Of a DNA stretch of 64,000 nucleotides, positions 52,273-60,515 are shown one piece after another. This DNA comes from Saprospiraceae bacterium (GTDB lineage: Bacteria; Bacteroidota; Bacteroidia; Chitinophagales; Saprospiraceae), in contig JAEUUU010000088.1 in the NCBI GenBank assembly GCA_016787345.1, forward strand, positions 27,200 to 91,199, in the 5' to 3' direction. The notes under the pieces were generated by a model, which searched no databases, was not told the origin of the DNA, and was given only the letters and a program-made list of their open reading frames with translations. Both the position numbers and the translations under genes were made by a program. Position 1 is the stretch's first letter. The number at the start of each line of letters is the position of its first letter.

Positions 52273-53988
52273 TTATCGGCTGAATTTGATTTTACCCCCG
52301 ACAATCGTTTGCAGCACTTGCGCCTGTAAAATTTCTTCCTCGGGGCAACGGAGCAGGTCTTTCGACACCACCACAATATCCGCCAGTTTTCCGGGGGCAA
52401 GGGAACCTTTTTCTCCTTCTTCAAAAGCTGCGCGGGCATTCCAGATGGTGTAGGAATAGAGTGCTTCTTCCCGGGTCATTTTTTGTTCGGGGAAAAAGGC
52501 CATACCCGTATCGGCGCGCCGGCGGGTGACCGAGGCGTACAAACAAGCCAGCGGGTCGCAATCTTCAACCGGGGCGTCGGTGCCGTTGGCCAGCCAGGCG
52601 CCGGCATCGATCAGGCTTCGCCAGGCGTAGGCGCCGGTGCGGGCGCGGTTTTCGCCCAGGCGTTTGACGACGAAGGGCGCATCGCTGGTACAGTGAATGG
52701 CCTGCATGGAAGCGATAACGCCCAGTTGGCCAAAACGCGGAATATCCTGTGGGTCAATGTGCTGGCTGTGCTCGATACGCCAGCGGCGATCCTTGTCGTC
52801 GCCTTTCAGGCTGTGCTCGAACACGTTGAGTACCTCGCGGTTGCCGCGATCGCCGATAGCGTGTACGCAGCATTGCAGTTTGTGTTTGCGGCACAGATTG
52901 GCCATTGATTTCAGGGTATCGATCGGGGTGGTGTTTTGGCCGTAAAATCCGGGTTTGTCGGCATAGGGTTCGAGCAGCCAGGCGCCGTAGGAGCCCAGCG
53001 CCCCGTCGAGGTACACTTTTACGGCACGCACAGTGAGGAACCCTCCGCCCAATCCGATCTGCGGGTATTCGGCCAATTGCCTGTAGTCGTCGGGGCGGGG
53101 CTGGGAAATCATAACCCAGAGCCGCAGGGGTAGTTTTTTCGACTCGGCCAGGCGGCGGTATTGGCCTATTTCCCAAAAATCGCTGCCGGCATCCTGAAAT
53201 GAAGTGATGCCCTTGCGCAGGCACTCGGCCCCCGCGAGTTCGACGGCTTTTTCAAAATCTGCCAGTTTTTGGGCTTCGTCGCGGCGGTTTTGCCAGGCTG
53301 AATAGGGCGCATAGATGAGGTCCATGGCATTTTCTTCAAAAACCCCGGTGAGTCGCCCCGAGGCGTCACGCACGATTCGGCCGCCGGCGGGATCGGGGGT
53401 TTCGCGGCCAACGCCGGCCAGTTCCATGGCTTTGGCATTGGCAAAAAGACTGTGTCCGCTGGCGTGTACGAGCACAACGGGATGCTCGGGCGAAGCGGCG
53501 CTGAGGGCATCGTGATAGGGATAGCCGTTGTAAGAAAGCGCGGGCTTGACGGTCCATTTTTCCTGGTGCCAGCCGCGGCCTTCGATCCAGTCGCCGACAG
53601 GGGTGTTGCGTGTTTTTTCCTGCACGAGACCCACTATGGCGTCCCAGCTTTGGGCGCTTGTCAGGTTGAGGTTTTGAAGGCCCCGGCCCAGACTGGAAAA
53701 GTGACCGTGCCCCTCGATGAAGCCGGGCATGGCAAAAGCGCCTTTGAGGTTGATCGTTTGGGTGTTTTTATCGGCCAGGGCGCTGGCGCCGGCGTCGTCG
53801 CCCACGTAGAGTATGCGGTTTTCGCGGATCGCTACCGCGCTGGCGTGCGGATTGAGCGAATCGGCAGTAAAAAAATTGCCGTTGAGCAATATAAGTGTGG
53901 CGGAAGGGCGAATCTGGCGGGAGCAAGAAAGCCATAAAAGTGCTCCCAAGGCGATCAAAAGACTGCTGCGCAGCGACATCGGTGTCAT
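52273..53988 (-). CDS. Lipoprotein amidohydrolase, YtcJ-like
   Basis: 571 residues from ATG 53988 (another ATG at 53979). Lipoprotein signal with ALLWLSC (Cys22). The amidohydrolase-3 core has the metal-binding HxH in AMPGFIEGHGHFSSLG, VHAIGDRGNREVL, IEHSQHIDP and the final Asp in ANGTDAPVEDCDPL. Members hydrolyse amide or urethane bonds on a TIM barrel with one or two metal ions; the substrate is unknown. The signal indicates a periplasmic location. Divergent from the cysteine protease gene with a 92-bp shared upstream region. Confidence 0.9.
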   Translation of the reverse strand: MTPMSLRSSLLIALGALLWLSCSRQIRPSATLILLNGNFFTADSLNPHASAVAIRENRILYVGDDAGASALADKNTQTINLKGAFAMPGFIEGHGHFSSLGRGLQNLNLTSAQSWDAIVGLVQEKTRNTPVGDWIEGRGWHQEKWTVKPALSYNGYPYHDALSAASPEHPVVLVHASGHSLFANAKAMELAGVGRETPDPAGGRIVRDASGRLTGVFEENAMDLIYAPYSAWQNRRDEAQKLADFEKAVELAGAECLRKGITSFQDAGSDFWEIGQYRRLAESKKLPLRLWVMISQPRPDDYRQLAEYPQIGLGGGFLTVRAVKVYLDGALGSYGAWLLEPYADKPGFYGQNTTPIDTLKSMANLCRKHKLQCCVHAIGDRGNREVLNVFEHSLKGDDKDRRWRIEHSQHIDPQDIPRFGQLGVIASMQAIHCTSDAPFVVKRLGENRARTGAYAWRSLIDAGAWLANGTDAPVEDCDPLACLYASVTRRRADTGMAFFPEQKMTREEALYSYTIWNARAAFEEGEKGSLAPGKLADIVVVSKDLLRCPEEEILQAQVLQTIVGGKIKFSR

Positions 53989-54080
53989 GTTGTAAAATTG
54001 GGTTTGGCAAAAAGCGCGTAAATTTCGCCCTTTCCTTGCCTGAACAAGCCCCAAGTGCCCATTCAAATTTTACACAAAAT

Positions 54081-55388
54081 ATGAAAAGACTCGTTTTTTC
54101 CCTCCTTGCAGGGTTGTTCTCCATCGCGCTAACGGCCCAAAACAACCCCGAAGCGTATTCTTTCACCCCCTTTAAAATGCTGACCGCCACCCCGGTAAAA
54201 GACCAGCAACAAACCGGTACCTGCTGGGCGTTCAGCTCGGCTTCTTTCCTCGAAAGCGAACTGATTCGCACGGGTAAAGGCCAGGTCAACCTCTCCGAAA
54301 TGTATATCGTGCGGCATGTGTATCGCCAGAAGTGCGAAAACTATGTGCGCCGCCAGGGACAAACCCGGTTCAGCGAAGGCGGTCTGGCACACGATCTGAT
54401 CAATGCCGCCCGCGAATACGGCGTCGTGCCCGAGGAGGTGTATCCCGGGCGCAAAGACTCCTCGAAGCCCTTCAACCATGGTCCGCTGGAAAAAAGCCTC
54501 AAAAACCTCTGCGACAAACTGATCGACGAAGGCAAGGCCGGCACTTTGAAAGCCAACTGGACGGCCGATATCGACAAGGCCCTCGACGCGGAATTCGGCC
54601 CTGTGCCCACCCAGTTTTCCGTGGGCGGCACGCAATTTACGCCCCTCTCCTACCTCGAATTTCTGGGGCTCAACCTCGACGATTACGTGACGATTACTTC
54701 GTTTACGCACCACCCGTACTACAAACCCTTCGTGCTGGAAATCCCCGACAATTTCGCTCACGGCTCTTTTTACAACCTTCCGCTCAACGAACTGATGCGC
54801 AGTCTCACCTTTTCCCTGCAAACCGGCTATACCGTCACCTGGGATGCCGACGTGAGCAACGAAGGCTTTTCGGCCCAAAACGGCCTGGCCATCGTGCCGC
54901 AAAAAGACTGGAGCGCCAAATCGACCGCCGAGCAAAACGCCACTTTTAAATACTGGGAGCCCGAAAAAGACGTCAACCAGGAATACCGCCAGCAGATGTT
55001 CGACCGCCAGATCACACAGGACGACCACCTGATGCACGTCGTAGGCATTCTCGACGAAGTACACAGTGGCGTGTATTACGTGGTGAAAAATTCCTGGGGC
55101 GAGATCAGCGACCTGAAAGGCTATGTGTACGTATCGGAAGACTATATGCGACTGAATACCATTTCCTTTACGGTCAACAAGAATGCTTTGCCGCCGGACG
55201 TGCGCAAACGCCTGGGTTTCGAACCCGGCGAGGTCAAAATTGAAAAACAAATGGGCCCCGGCGCCATTCCGCCCAAAACCGACCCCGCCGATATGCAACC
55301 CGCCGGCCGGGTACGCACCAATCCTGCTGCCGGTCGCACCCCCACAACCGCCCCTACTGCCCCGAAAAAAGTCAGCAAAAAAGAATAA
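54081..55388 (+). CDS. Secreted C1-family cysteine peptidase (bleomycin hydrolase-like)
   Basis: 435 residues from ATG 54081, where a signal peptide begins (VFSLLAGLFSIALTAQ). Papain-fold residues: Gln and Cys in QQQTGTCWAFSSASF, His in DDHLMHVVGILDEV and Asn in VKNSWGE; the overall arrangement resembles PepC/bleomycin hydrolase. A proline/threonine-rich tail of about 55 residues ends in KKVSKKE. It probably trims peptides in the periplasm or outside the cell. An upstream extension to 53895 is out of character for a secreted protein. Confidence 0.92.
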   Translation: MKRLVFSLLAGLFSIALTAQNNPEAYSFTPFKMLTATPVKDQQQTGTCWAFSSASFLESELIRTGKGQVNLSEMYIVRHVYRQKCENYVRRQGQTRFSEGGLAHDLINAAREYGVVPEEVYPGRKDSSKPFNHGPLEKSLKNLCDKLIDEGKAGTLKANWTADIDKALDAEFGPVPTQFSVGGTQFTPLSYLEFLGLNLDDYVTITSFTHHPYYKPFVLEIPDNFAHGSFYNLPLNELMRSLTFSLQTGYTVTWDADVSNEGFSAQNGLAIVPQKDWSAKSTAEQNATFKYWEPEKDVNQEYRQQMFDRQITQDDHLMHVVGILDEVHSGVYYVVKNSWGEISDLKGYVYVSEDYMRLNTISFTVNKNALPPDVRKRLGFEPGEVKIEKQMGPGAIPPKTDPADMQPAGRVRTNPAAGRTPTTAPTAPKKVSKKE

Positions 55389-55431
55389 AACACGATCGCA
55401 TCCTTCAACCTTAACTCGAATAGTATCATAT

Positions 55432-56556
55432 ATGAAACCCACTCCTTTAACGGAAAAACACATCGCTCTCGGCGCTAAAATGGCCGAATTTGCCGGCTAC
55501 AACATGCCAATCTCCTACACCTCGATCACCGAAGAACACCACACCGTGCGAAAAGCCGTCGGGGTGTTCGACGTGAGCCACATGGGGGAATTCATCGTGC
55601 GAGGTAAAGACGCCACGGCGTTTCTGCAAAGCGCTACCAGCAACGACGTGTCCAAACTCACGCCCGGCGAAGTGCAATACTCCTGCATGCCCAATAAAAA
55701 AGGCGGCATCGTCGACGACCTGCTCGTGTATCGCCTCGACGACGTACCCGAAATGACCATAGCCGGCGAAGAATCGTATATGCTCGTCGTCAATGCCTCC
55801 AACGAGAAAAAAGACTGGCGCTGGCTCAAACGCCTCTCGAAAGGTTTCGACGTCAAGATGACCAATATCTCGGCCCGCACCGGCCTCATCGCCGTACAAG
55901 GCCCCAAAGCTGCGCAGGCCTTGCAAAAGCTGACGACCATCGACCTGGGCAGCATCAAATACTACTCCTTCCGCCGCGGCCGCTTTGCCGGTTGCAATAA
56001 CGTGATTATTTCCGCCACGGGATACACCGGCTCCGGTGGCTTCGAAATCTACGCCCGCAACCGCGACCTGGTGAAAATCTGGGACAAAGTGTTCAAAAAC
56101 GGCGAGAAATTCGGCATCAAACCCTGCGGCCTCGGCGCCCGCGACACCCTCCGCCTCGAAATGGGCTACTGCCTCTACGGCAACGATATCGACGACAAAA
56201 CCAGTCCGCTCGAAGCCGGCCTGGGCTGGATTACCAAATTGGGCAAAAAGGCCGATTTTCCCTCCAAAGAGCGCTTTCTCAAACAAAAAGCCGAAGGCGT
56301 CAAACGCCGCCTGGTCGGCTTCCTGGTCGACGACCGCCGCGTGCCGCGCCATGGCTACGCGCTCGAAAGCAAACGCGGGGCCGCTATCGGTGTGGTAACT
56401 TCGGGCACGCATTCGCCCTCGCTCGACAAACCTATCGGCACGGGATACGTGAAAGTCAAACACGCCGAACCCGGTACGAAAATCATGGTTGTAGCCGGCG
56501 GTAAAAAACTCGAAGCCACCGTGGTGAAACTGCCGTTTGTGGAACCGGGCGTGTGA
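55432..56556 (+). CDS. gcvT: Aminomethyltransferase, glycine cleavage T-protein
   Basis: 374 residues from ATG 55432. T-protein of the glycine cleavage system: transfers the aminomethyl carbon from the lipoyl H-protein to tetrahydrofolate, releasing ammonia. Typical start HIALGAKMAEFAGYNMPISY and DVSHMGEFIVRG; the catalytic Asp is in KKGGIVDDLLVYR, and the C-terminal beta domain holds VTSGTHSPSLDKPIGTGYV. gcvH and gcvP are not in the window. A longer open frame from 55183 overlaps the peptidase gene and is not believed. Short octamer repeats follow the stop. Confidence 0.95.
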   Translation: MKPTPLTEKHIALGAKMAEFAGYNMPISYTSITEEHHTVRKAVGVFDVSHMGEFIVRGKDATAFLQSATSNDVSKLTPGEVQYSCMPNKKGGIVDDLLVYRLDDVPEMTIAGEESYMLVVNASNEKKDWRWLKRLSKGFDVKMTNISARTGLIAVQGPKAAQALQKLTTIDLGSIKYYSFRRGRFAGCNNVIISATGYTGSGGFEIYARNRDLVKIWDKVFKNGEKFGIKPCGLGARDTLRLEMGYCLYGNDIDDKTSPLEAGLGWITKLGKKADFPSKERFLKQKAEGVKRRLVGFLVDDRRVPRHGYALESKRGAAIGVVTSGTHSPSLDKPIGTGYVKVKHAEPGTKIMVVAGGKKLEATVVKLPFVEPGV

Positions 56557-56561
56557 GGGAA

Positions 56562-56585
56562 TTGAACGATTGAACGATTGAACGA
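56562..56585. repeat. Three octamers TTGAACGA directly after gcvT
   Basis: Three exact head-to-tail copies of TTGAACGA starting 5 nt after the gcvT stop codon. No inverted copy was found nearby. Confidence 0.9.
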
Positions 56586-56678
56586 TTATTGGGGCTGGAA
56601 GTCATTTTTAATCACGCAGGTTTTGACCGGCGACGATTGGAATGGCTTTCAGCCTTTTTCATGCATCTGAATTTATTT

Positions 56679-57671
56679 ATGATGAAAAACTTCAAAAATA
56701 AATGCCTTTTGGGTTGCTGTTTGTTGCTGGTTCATTGCCTGCATGCTCAAATGCCGGGAATTATCCAGTTGCAAAAGATCGATGACAACATCCAGTTTTT
56801 TCAGACTGATGGCCGGCAATGGGCGGTCGCGAAATCGGGCGACACCGTTTTTCAGGGCAACTACGACCAGTGTTTACCTCAGTTTTGTTACCTGAACAAA
56901 CGCTGTTACCTGAGCGTGCAAAAAGACGGAATGGCCGGTCTGATCGATCTTCAAAAGAACGTGATCGTTCCATTTCAATTCAATAAGGTGGAATACACGG
57001 GTGGTTACGACAATTTTGTACTCGTGTGGTCGCCCGACGGCCGTTGCGGCATCTGGAATCTTCAGGGGCGCGAAGTGATTCCGCCCATGTACTATGCCAT
57101 CGTCAAAAAAGAACGCGGTTATTTCAAGGTGCAGGATTTTGACACCCAAAAGGCCGGCCTGATCGATTCGCTCGGCCATATCCGACTGCCCCTCGAATAC
57201 GGCGGTTGCGACGTGGCGTTGTCGCCGGGCATCTGGTTTAAAGCCTCAAAAGACATGTTATGGGCGCTTTTCGACCTGTCGGGCAAGCAACTGACGGAAT
57301 TCCGCTACCTGAATTTTCACTGCAACCCGTATTCGACGGATATGCTTTTTGCCCAAAAAACAGGACGGGTGTACGATGTGCTGGATAAAAACGGAGCGAT
57401 TTTGCCCATTGTGCCCGTAGAGGATTTCATTTTTTTCAGCAAAGTTGTTGCCGTAGGGCGCAACAATACCTGGGCGTACCTGCTGCCCGACGGCCGGCAA
57501 TTGACGGAATTTAAATACGAATCGGTCGATCGGGTTTTTTCCGATTACAAAGCCCGGAAGTTTGAAAAAGACCTCGGTGTCGCATCGCCCGATATAGCTG
57601 TTGGCAAAGCCACCCGCGACGGAAAAACGTACGTCATCACCCTTGCGGGCAAAGAAATTCTGGTCCCTTGA
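56679..57671 (+). CDS. Secreted WG-repeat protein (first of two)
   Basis: About 330 residues from ATG 56679 (a second ATG lies at 56682). The signal peptide is CLLGCCLLLVHCLHAQ. The mature part consists of WG-type repeats, for example KDGMAGLIDLQKNVIVPFQF, GRCGIWNLQGREVIPPMYY, WALFDLSGKQLTEFRYLN. These beta-strand pairs, in many Bacteroidota, are of unknown function and may form a beta-propeller or solenoid in the periplasm or on the surface. It precedes a related protein by 14 bp. Confidence 0.85.
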   Translation: MMKNFKNKCLLGCCLLLVHCLHAQMPGIIQLQKIDDNIQFFQTDGRQWAVAKSGDTVFQGNYDQCLPQFCYLNKRCYLSVQKDGMAGLIDLQKNVIVPFQFNKVEYTGGYDNFVLVWSPDGRCGIWNLQGREVIPPMYYAIVKKERGYFKVQDFDTQKAGLIDSLGHIRLPLEYGGCDVALSPGIWFKASKDMLWALFDLSGKQLTEFRYLNFHCNPYSTDMLFAQKTGRVYDVLDKNGAILPIVPVEDFIFFSKVVAVGRNNTWAYLLPDGRQLTEFKYESVDRVFSDYKARKFEKDLGVASPDIAVGKATRDGKTYVITLAGKEILVP

Positions 57672-57685
57672 AACATCGCTAACCC

Positions 57686-59326
57686 ATGAAAAAACTCCTT
57701 TTTCTCCTCCTTTTTTTCCCCCTTGCCTTGTCTGCTCAAATTCTGGACGAACCCGCACCGGTAGAAGAAGATATCCGGCCGGAATCCGTTCGGTTCAGAG
57801 AGAGCATTCCGCAACGCCTCAAAACCGGCAAACCGCAGGCGTATCGGTACAACAACCTTTGGGGCTACATCCTCAACGACAGCGTGCTGATTCCTTGCAA
57901 ATACGAGCATTTGGACAATCAATATTCCGACCTGATGATCTGCCGGGAGCCGAAAAAACTGTACGGCGCCATCAACAAAAAAGGCGAGACGGTTATCCCT
58001 TTCGAATATTTCGTGCTCAACAAAGAACCCGACGGCCTGCTGCTGGCCGCTAAAAAGGACGTAGGCTATGGTCTGCTGCAACCCGACGGCAGCGCCGTGC
58101 TGGTGCCTTTGGGGTATAGCAGAGCCATGCGGAAAGACTCGGTCTATATCTTCTATTCGGCAGGCCGGCAACGCATCGTCAAACACCTGGGCGGCGGGAC
58201 GCTAAGCCTGCTGATGGAAGGCAGTTTCGATGAGATCGATCCCATGATAACCGACGACCTCCCCTTGTTTGCCGTCAAACAACAAGATTTTTGGGGCCTG
58301 ATGGACTACAACAAAAAACAGCAGGTGCCTTGTGTGTACGACAAGATTCAACGAATCGAAAACCGCATGGTGACTGTCCGGAAAGAGAACAAAAAGGGTA
58401 TTGTAGACATGGAGGGTCGCGAACTGATACCCTGCGCCTACGACGAGATATATCCAAGGTTGAGAAACGGCTTGATTCGGGTGGCAAACAAACCGGCCGC
58501 TGCGACCCTTATGGGTTTGCTGGATTCCACCGGCCGACAGATCCTGCCGCTCGAATACGGGTACATCGAACAGTTCTACCGGATCGACTTGATGAAAGTG
58601 AGGAAAGGCGACAAATGGGGTATTGCGGATGTGAACGGTACGATTCTAGTTAGTCCGAAATTTGCCGAAATCAGCGCATGGAAACACTCCGAATGGGTCG
58701 AAAAAAAGCCCGGCCAGTGGATCACCGAGGAGACTTACGGACAATACTTTGTGTACAAAGACGTCGCCAACGGGTCCAGCATCGGTTTGTGGCACCTGGA
58801 AAAAGGGAAAATTCTCCCGCCCGAATTCGACTACTTCGAAATTATGCATCCAGGGAGCCTCGTCGTCGTTACCAAAGGCGAAAAACGCGCACTATACGGC
58901 CTCGATGGCCGGCAAATAACCGGATTTGAATACGATGCCCTGAGCACGATGAGACCTGAGGGGGAATACCTCATCGCCTATCAGAACGGAAACCGGACCC
59001 TCATCAGCGCCCGCAGCGGCAAACAGATTCAGCCGGAGTATTACGACGACTGGTTTTTCAATTACCTCGACGAGATGCAGGGCTATTTCTATACCAAAAA
59101 AGGCGATTTCCTCGCCTTGCATGCCCCCGACGGCCGCCGGTTGACCCCGCATCAGTACAAGATGGGCATCCGCCCCTGCGCGGCCACACCGGCCTTGCTG
59201 GAGAAAATACCTGCCGGCAGAAAACCCGTTGCCGGCACCCACCGGGAGGTCAACGGGCGCCTGACTCCTTTTGTGCTGGACGATCAGGGCGCCGAATACG
59301 AATTCGACTGGTTGTATAAGAAGTGA
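57686..59326 (+). CDS. Secreted WG-repeat protein (second of two)
   Basis: 546 residues. Signal peptide KKLLFLLLFFPLALSAQ, then about ten WG-type repeats: LWGYILNDSVLIPCKYEHL, LYGAINKKGETVIPFEYF, FWGLMDYNKKQQVPCVYDKI, KWGIADVNGTILVSPKF. Tyr/Trp-Gly pairs are spaced about 50-60 residues apart. It lies 14 bp after the first WG gene, so the two are probably cotranscribed. Role unknown. Confidence 0.87.
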   Translation: MKKLLFLLLFFPLALSAQILDEPAPVEEDIRPESVRFRESIPQRLKTGKPQAYRYNNLWGYILNDSVLIPCKYEHLDNQYSDLMICREPKKLYGAINKKGETVIPFEYFVLNKEPDGLLLAAKKDVGYGLLQPDGSAVLVPLGYSRAMRKDSVYIFYSAGRQRIVKHLGGGTLSLLMEGSFDEIDPMITDDLPLFAVKQQDFWGLMDYNKKQQVPCVYDKIQRIENRMVTVRKENKKGIVDMEGRELIPCAYDEIYPRLRNGLIRVANKPAAATLMGLLDSTGRQILPLEYGYIEQFYRIDLMKVRKGDKWGIADVNGTILVSPKFAEISAWKHSEWVEKKPGQWITEETYGQYFVYKDVANGSSIGLWHLEKGKILPPEFDYFEIMHPGSLVVVTKGEKRALYGLDGRQITGFEYDALSTMRPEGEYLIAYQNGNRTLISARSGKQIQPEYYDDWFFNYLDEMQGYFYTKKGDFLALHAPDGRRLTPHQYKMGIRPCAATPALLEKIPAGRKPVAGTHREVNGRLTPFVLDDQGAEYEFDWLYKK

Positions 59327-59339
59327 GGGATCGTCGTGG

Positions 59340-60290
59340 CTAAAAATTGATGTAATCGCTGGGGTCTACCGCCCGGCCCCTGTACCAGAGTTCGAAGTGG
59401 AGGTGCGGCCCCGACGATTCCACGCCGGTATTGCCGATCATGGCGATGGCTTCGCCGGCTTTGACGGCAGCGCCGGCCGGTTTGAGCAACACGGAGTTGT
59501 GTTTGTACATCGTCACCACGTTGTTGGGGTGCTGGATGGCGATGCTGTACCCGGTTTCGACGGCATAACCGCTGGAAATGACTACGCCATCGGCGGCGGC
59601 CTTTACGGCGGTGTTTTTCGGCGCGGCAATATCGATGCCGAAGTGTTTTTTGGACAGATCGAAGGAGGAAGTGGCTTCGCCCGAAACAGGCGGCATAAAC
59701 GACATTTGTTCGAGCGGCAGTTCGCGGGCGCCCAGCATGGCCGGTACGACCGGGGTGTTGGCGGCCGGGTCGCTGGAAAAAGTACCTTTTGCCACGGCGG
59801 CGCGCAGCTGGTCATCTTCGGGGATACGGTCTACGTCTTCCGGCAGCGAATCGTTGGGATTGGCGGGGGTGACCTGTTTTTCGGCGGCGTCCTTGCCCAT
59901 ATCGGCCAGGTCGCCCACCAGGATTTTTCGAAAATTTTCGTTGTAGCGGCGGTGCGCTTCGATCTCTTCTTCCAGGCTGCCCACTTTGGTGGTCAGTTCG
60001 GCAATTTCCTGATCGCGGTTGTAATCGCCGTAGCCCGGAATGTAGCGCTTCAGCGGCGTGTACACGATGAGCAGGGTGACGACAATGGCCGTGCCCACCA
60101 CCAGCGAACTCAAAAAGACGTACACGCTCAGCGGGGAAAGTTTGAGCGAAGTGACCTCTTCAAAAGTCTCGTCGTTCATTACGACGAGCCGGTATTTGTC
60201 GCGCAACTTATCCATCAGGCTACGGTCGTCGTCGCCATGCCGCCGGAAAAAGTCGAGGAACTTTTTAATAAAAGCGAAATATTTTTGCAT
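59340..60290 (-). CDS. M23-family (LytM) peptidoglycan peptidase, inner-membrane anchored
   Basis: 316 residues. A cytoplasmic start with basic residues, one membrane helix (~54-76, VYVFLSSLVVGTAIVVTLLI), a coiled coil (~88-115), then a LytM domain with HFGIDIAAPKN and HLHFELWYRGRAVDP carrying the zinc-binding His/Asp and catalytic His. It cleaves or regulates cleavage of peptidoglycan crosslinks. The architecture is that of Bacteroidota envelope-maintenance enzymes; it is convergent with the WG genes and divergent from the PorW-like gene. Confidence 0.93.
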   Translation of the reverse strand: MQKYFAFIKKFLDFFRRHGDDDRSLMDKLRDKYRLVVMNDETFEEVTSLKLSPLSVYVFLSSLVVGTAIVVTLLIVYTPLKRYIPGYGDYNRDQEIAELTTKVGSLEEEIEAHRRYNENFRKILVGDLADMGKDAAEKQVTPANPNDSLPEDVDRIPEDDQLRAAVAKGTFSSDPAANTPVVPAMLGARELPLEQMSFMPPVSGEATSSFDLSKKHFGIDIAAPKNTAVKAAADGVVISSGYAVETGYSIAIQHPNNVVTMYKHNSVLLKPAGAAVKAGEAIAMIGNTGVESSGPHLHFELWYRGRAVDPSDYINF

Positions 60291-60515
60291 CCCTTAAAGT
60301 TGATTGCGGCGTTTTTCGGGCGTGTTCCGCGTTTTTTCAACCCGGCAAAGTTCGGGGAAAAAAACATTCAACCCGGCTTTTATCCCGAAAACCACACCGT
60401 GTTTTTTGTTAAAAAGCGTTGTATCAAACAACCTTTTGCATACTTATTGCGCCATTGACATTCAGCTGATGTGCTTTCACCGGCTGTCCCGTACCAACTT
60501 GCACCGCGCTTTCGC

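Noticed and set aside
55183-55431. Longer gcvT reading frame
   Set aside because: Overlaps the peptidase gene in another frame and lacks similarity to T-protein; family start is at 55432.
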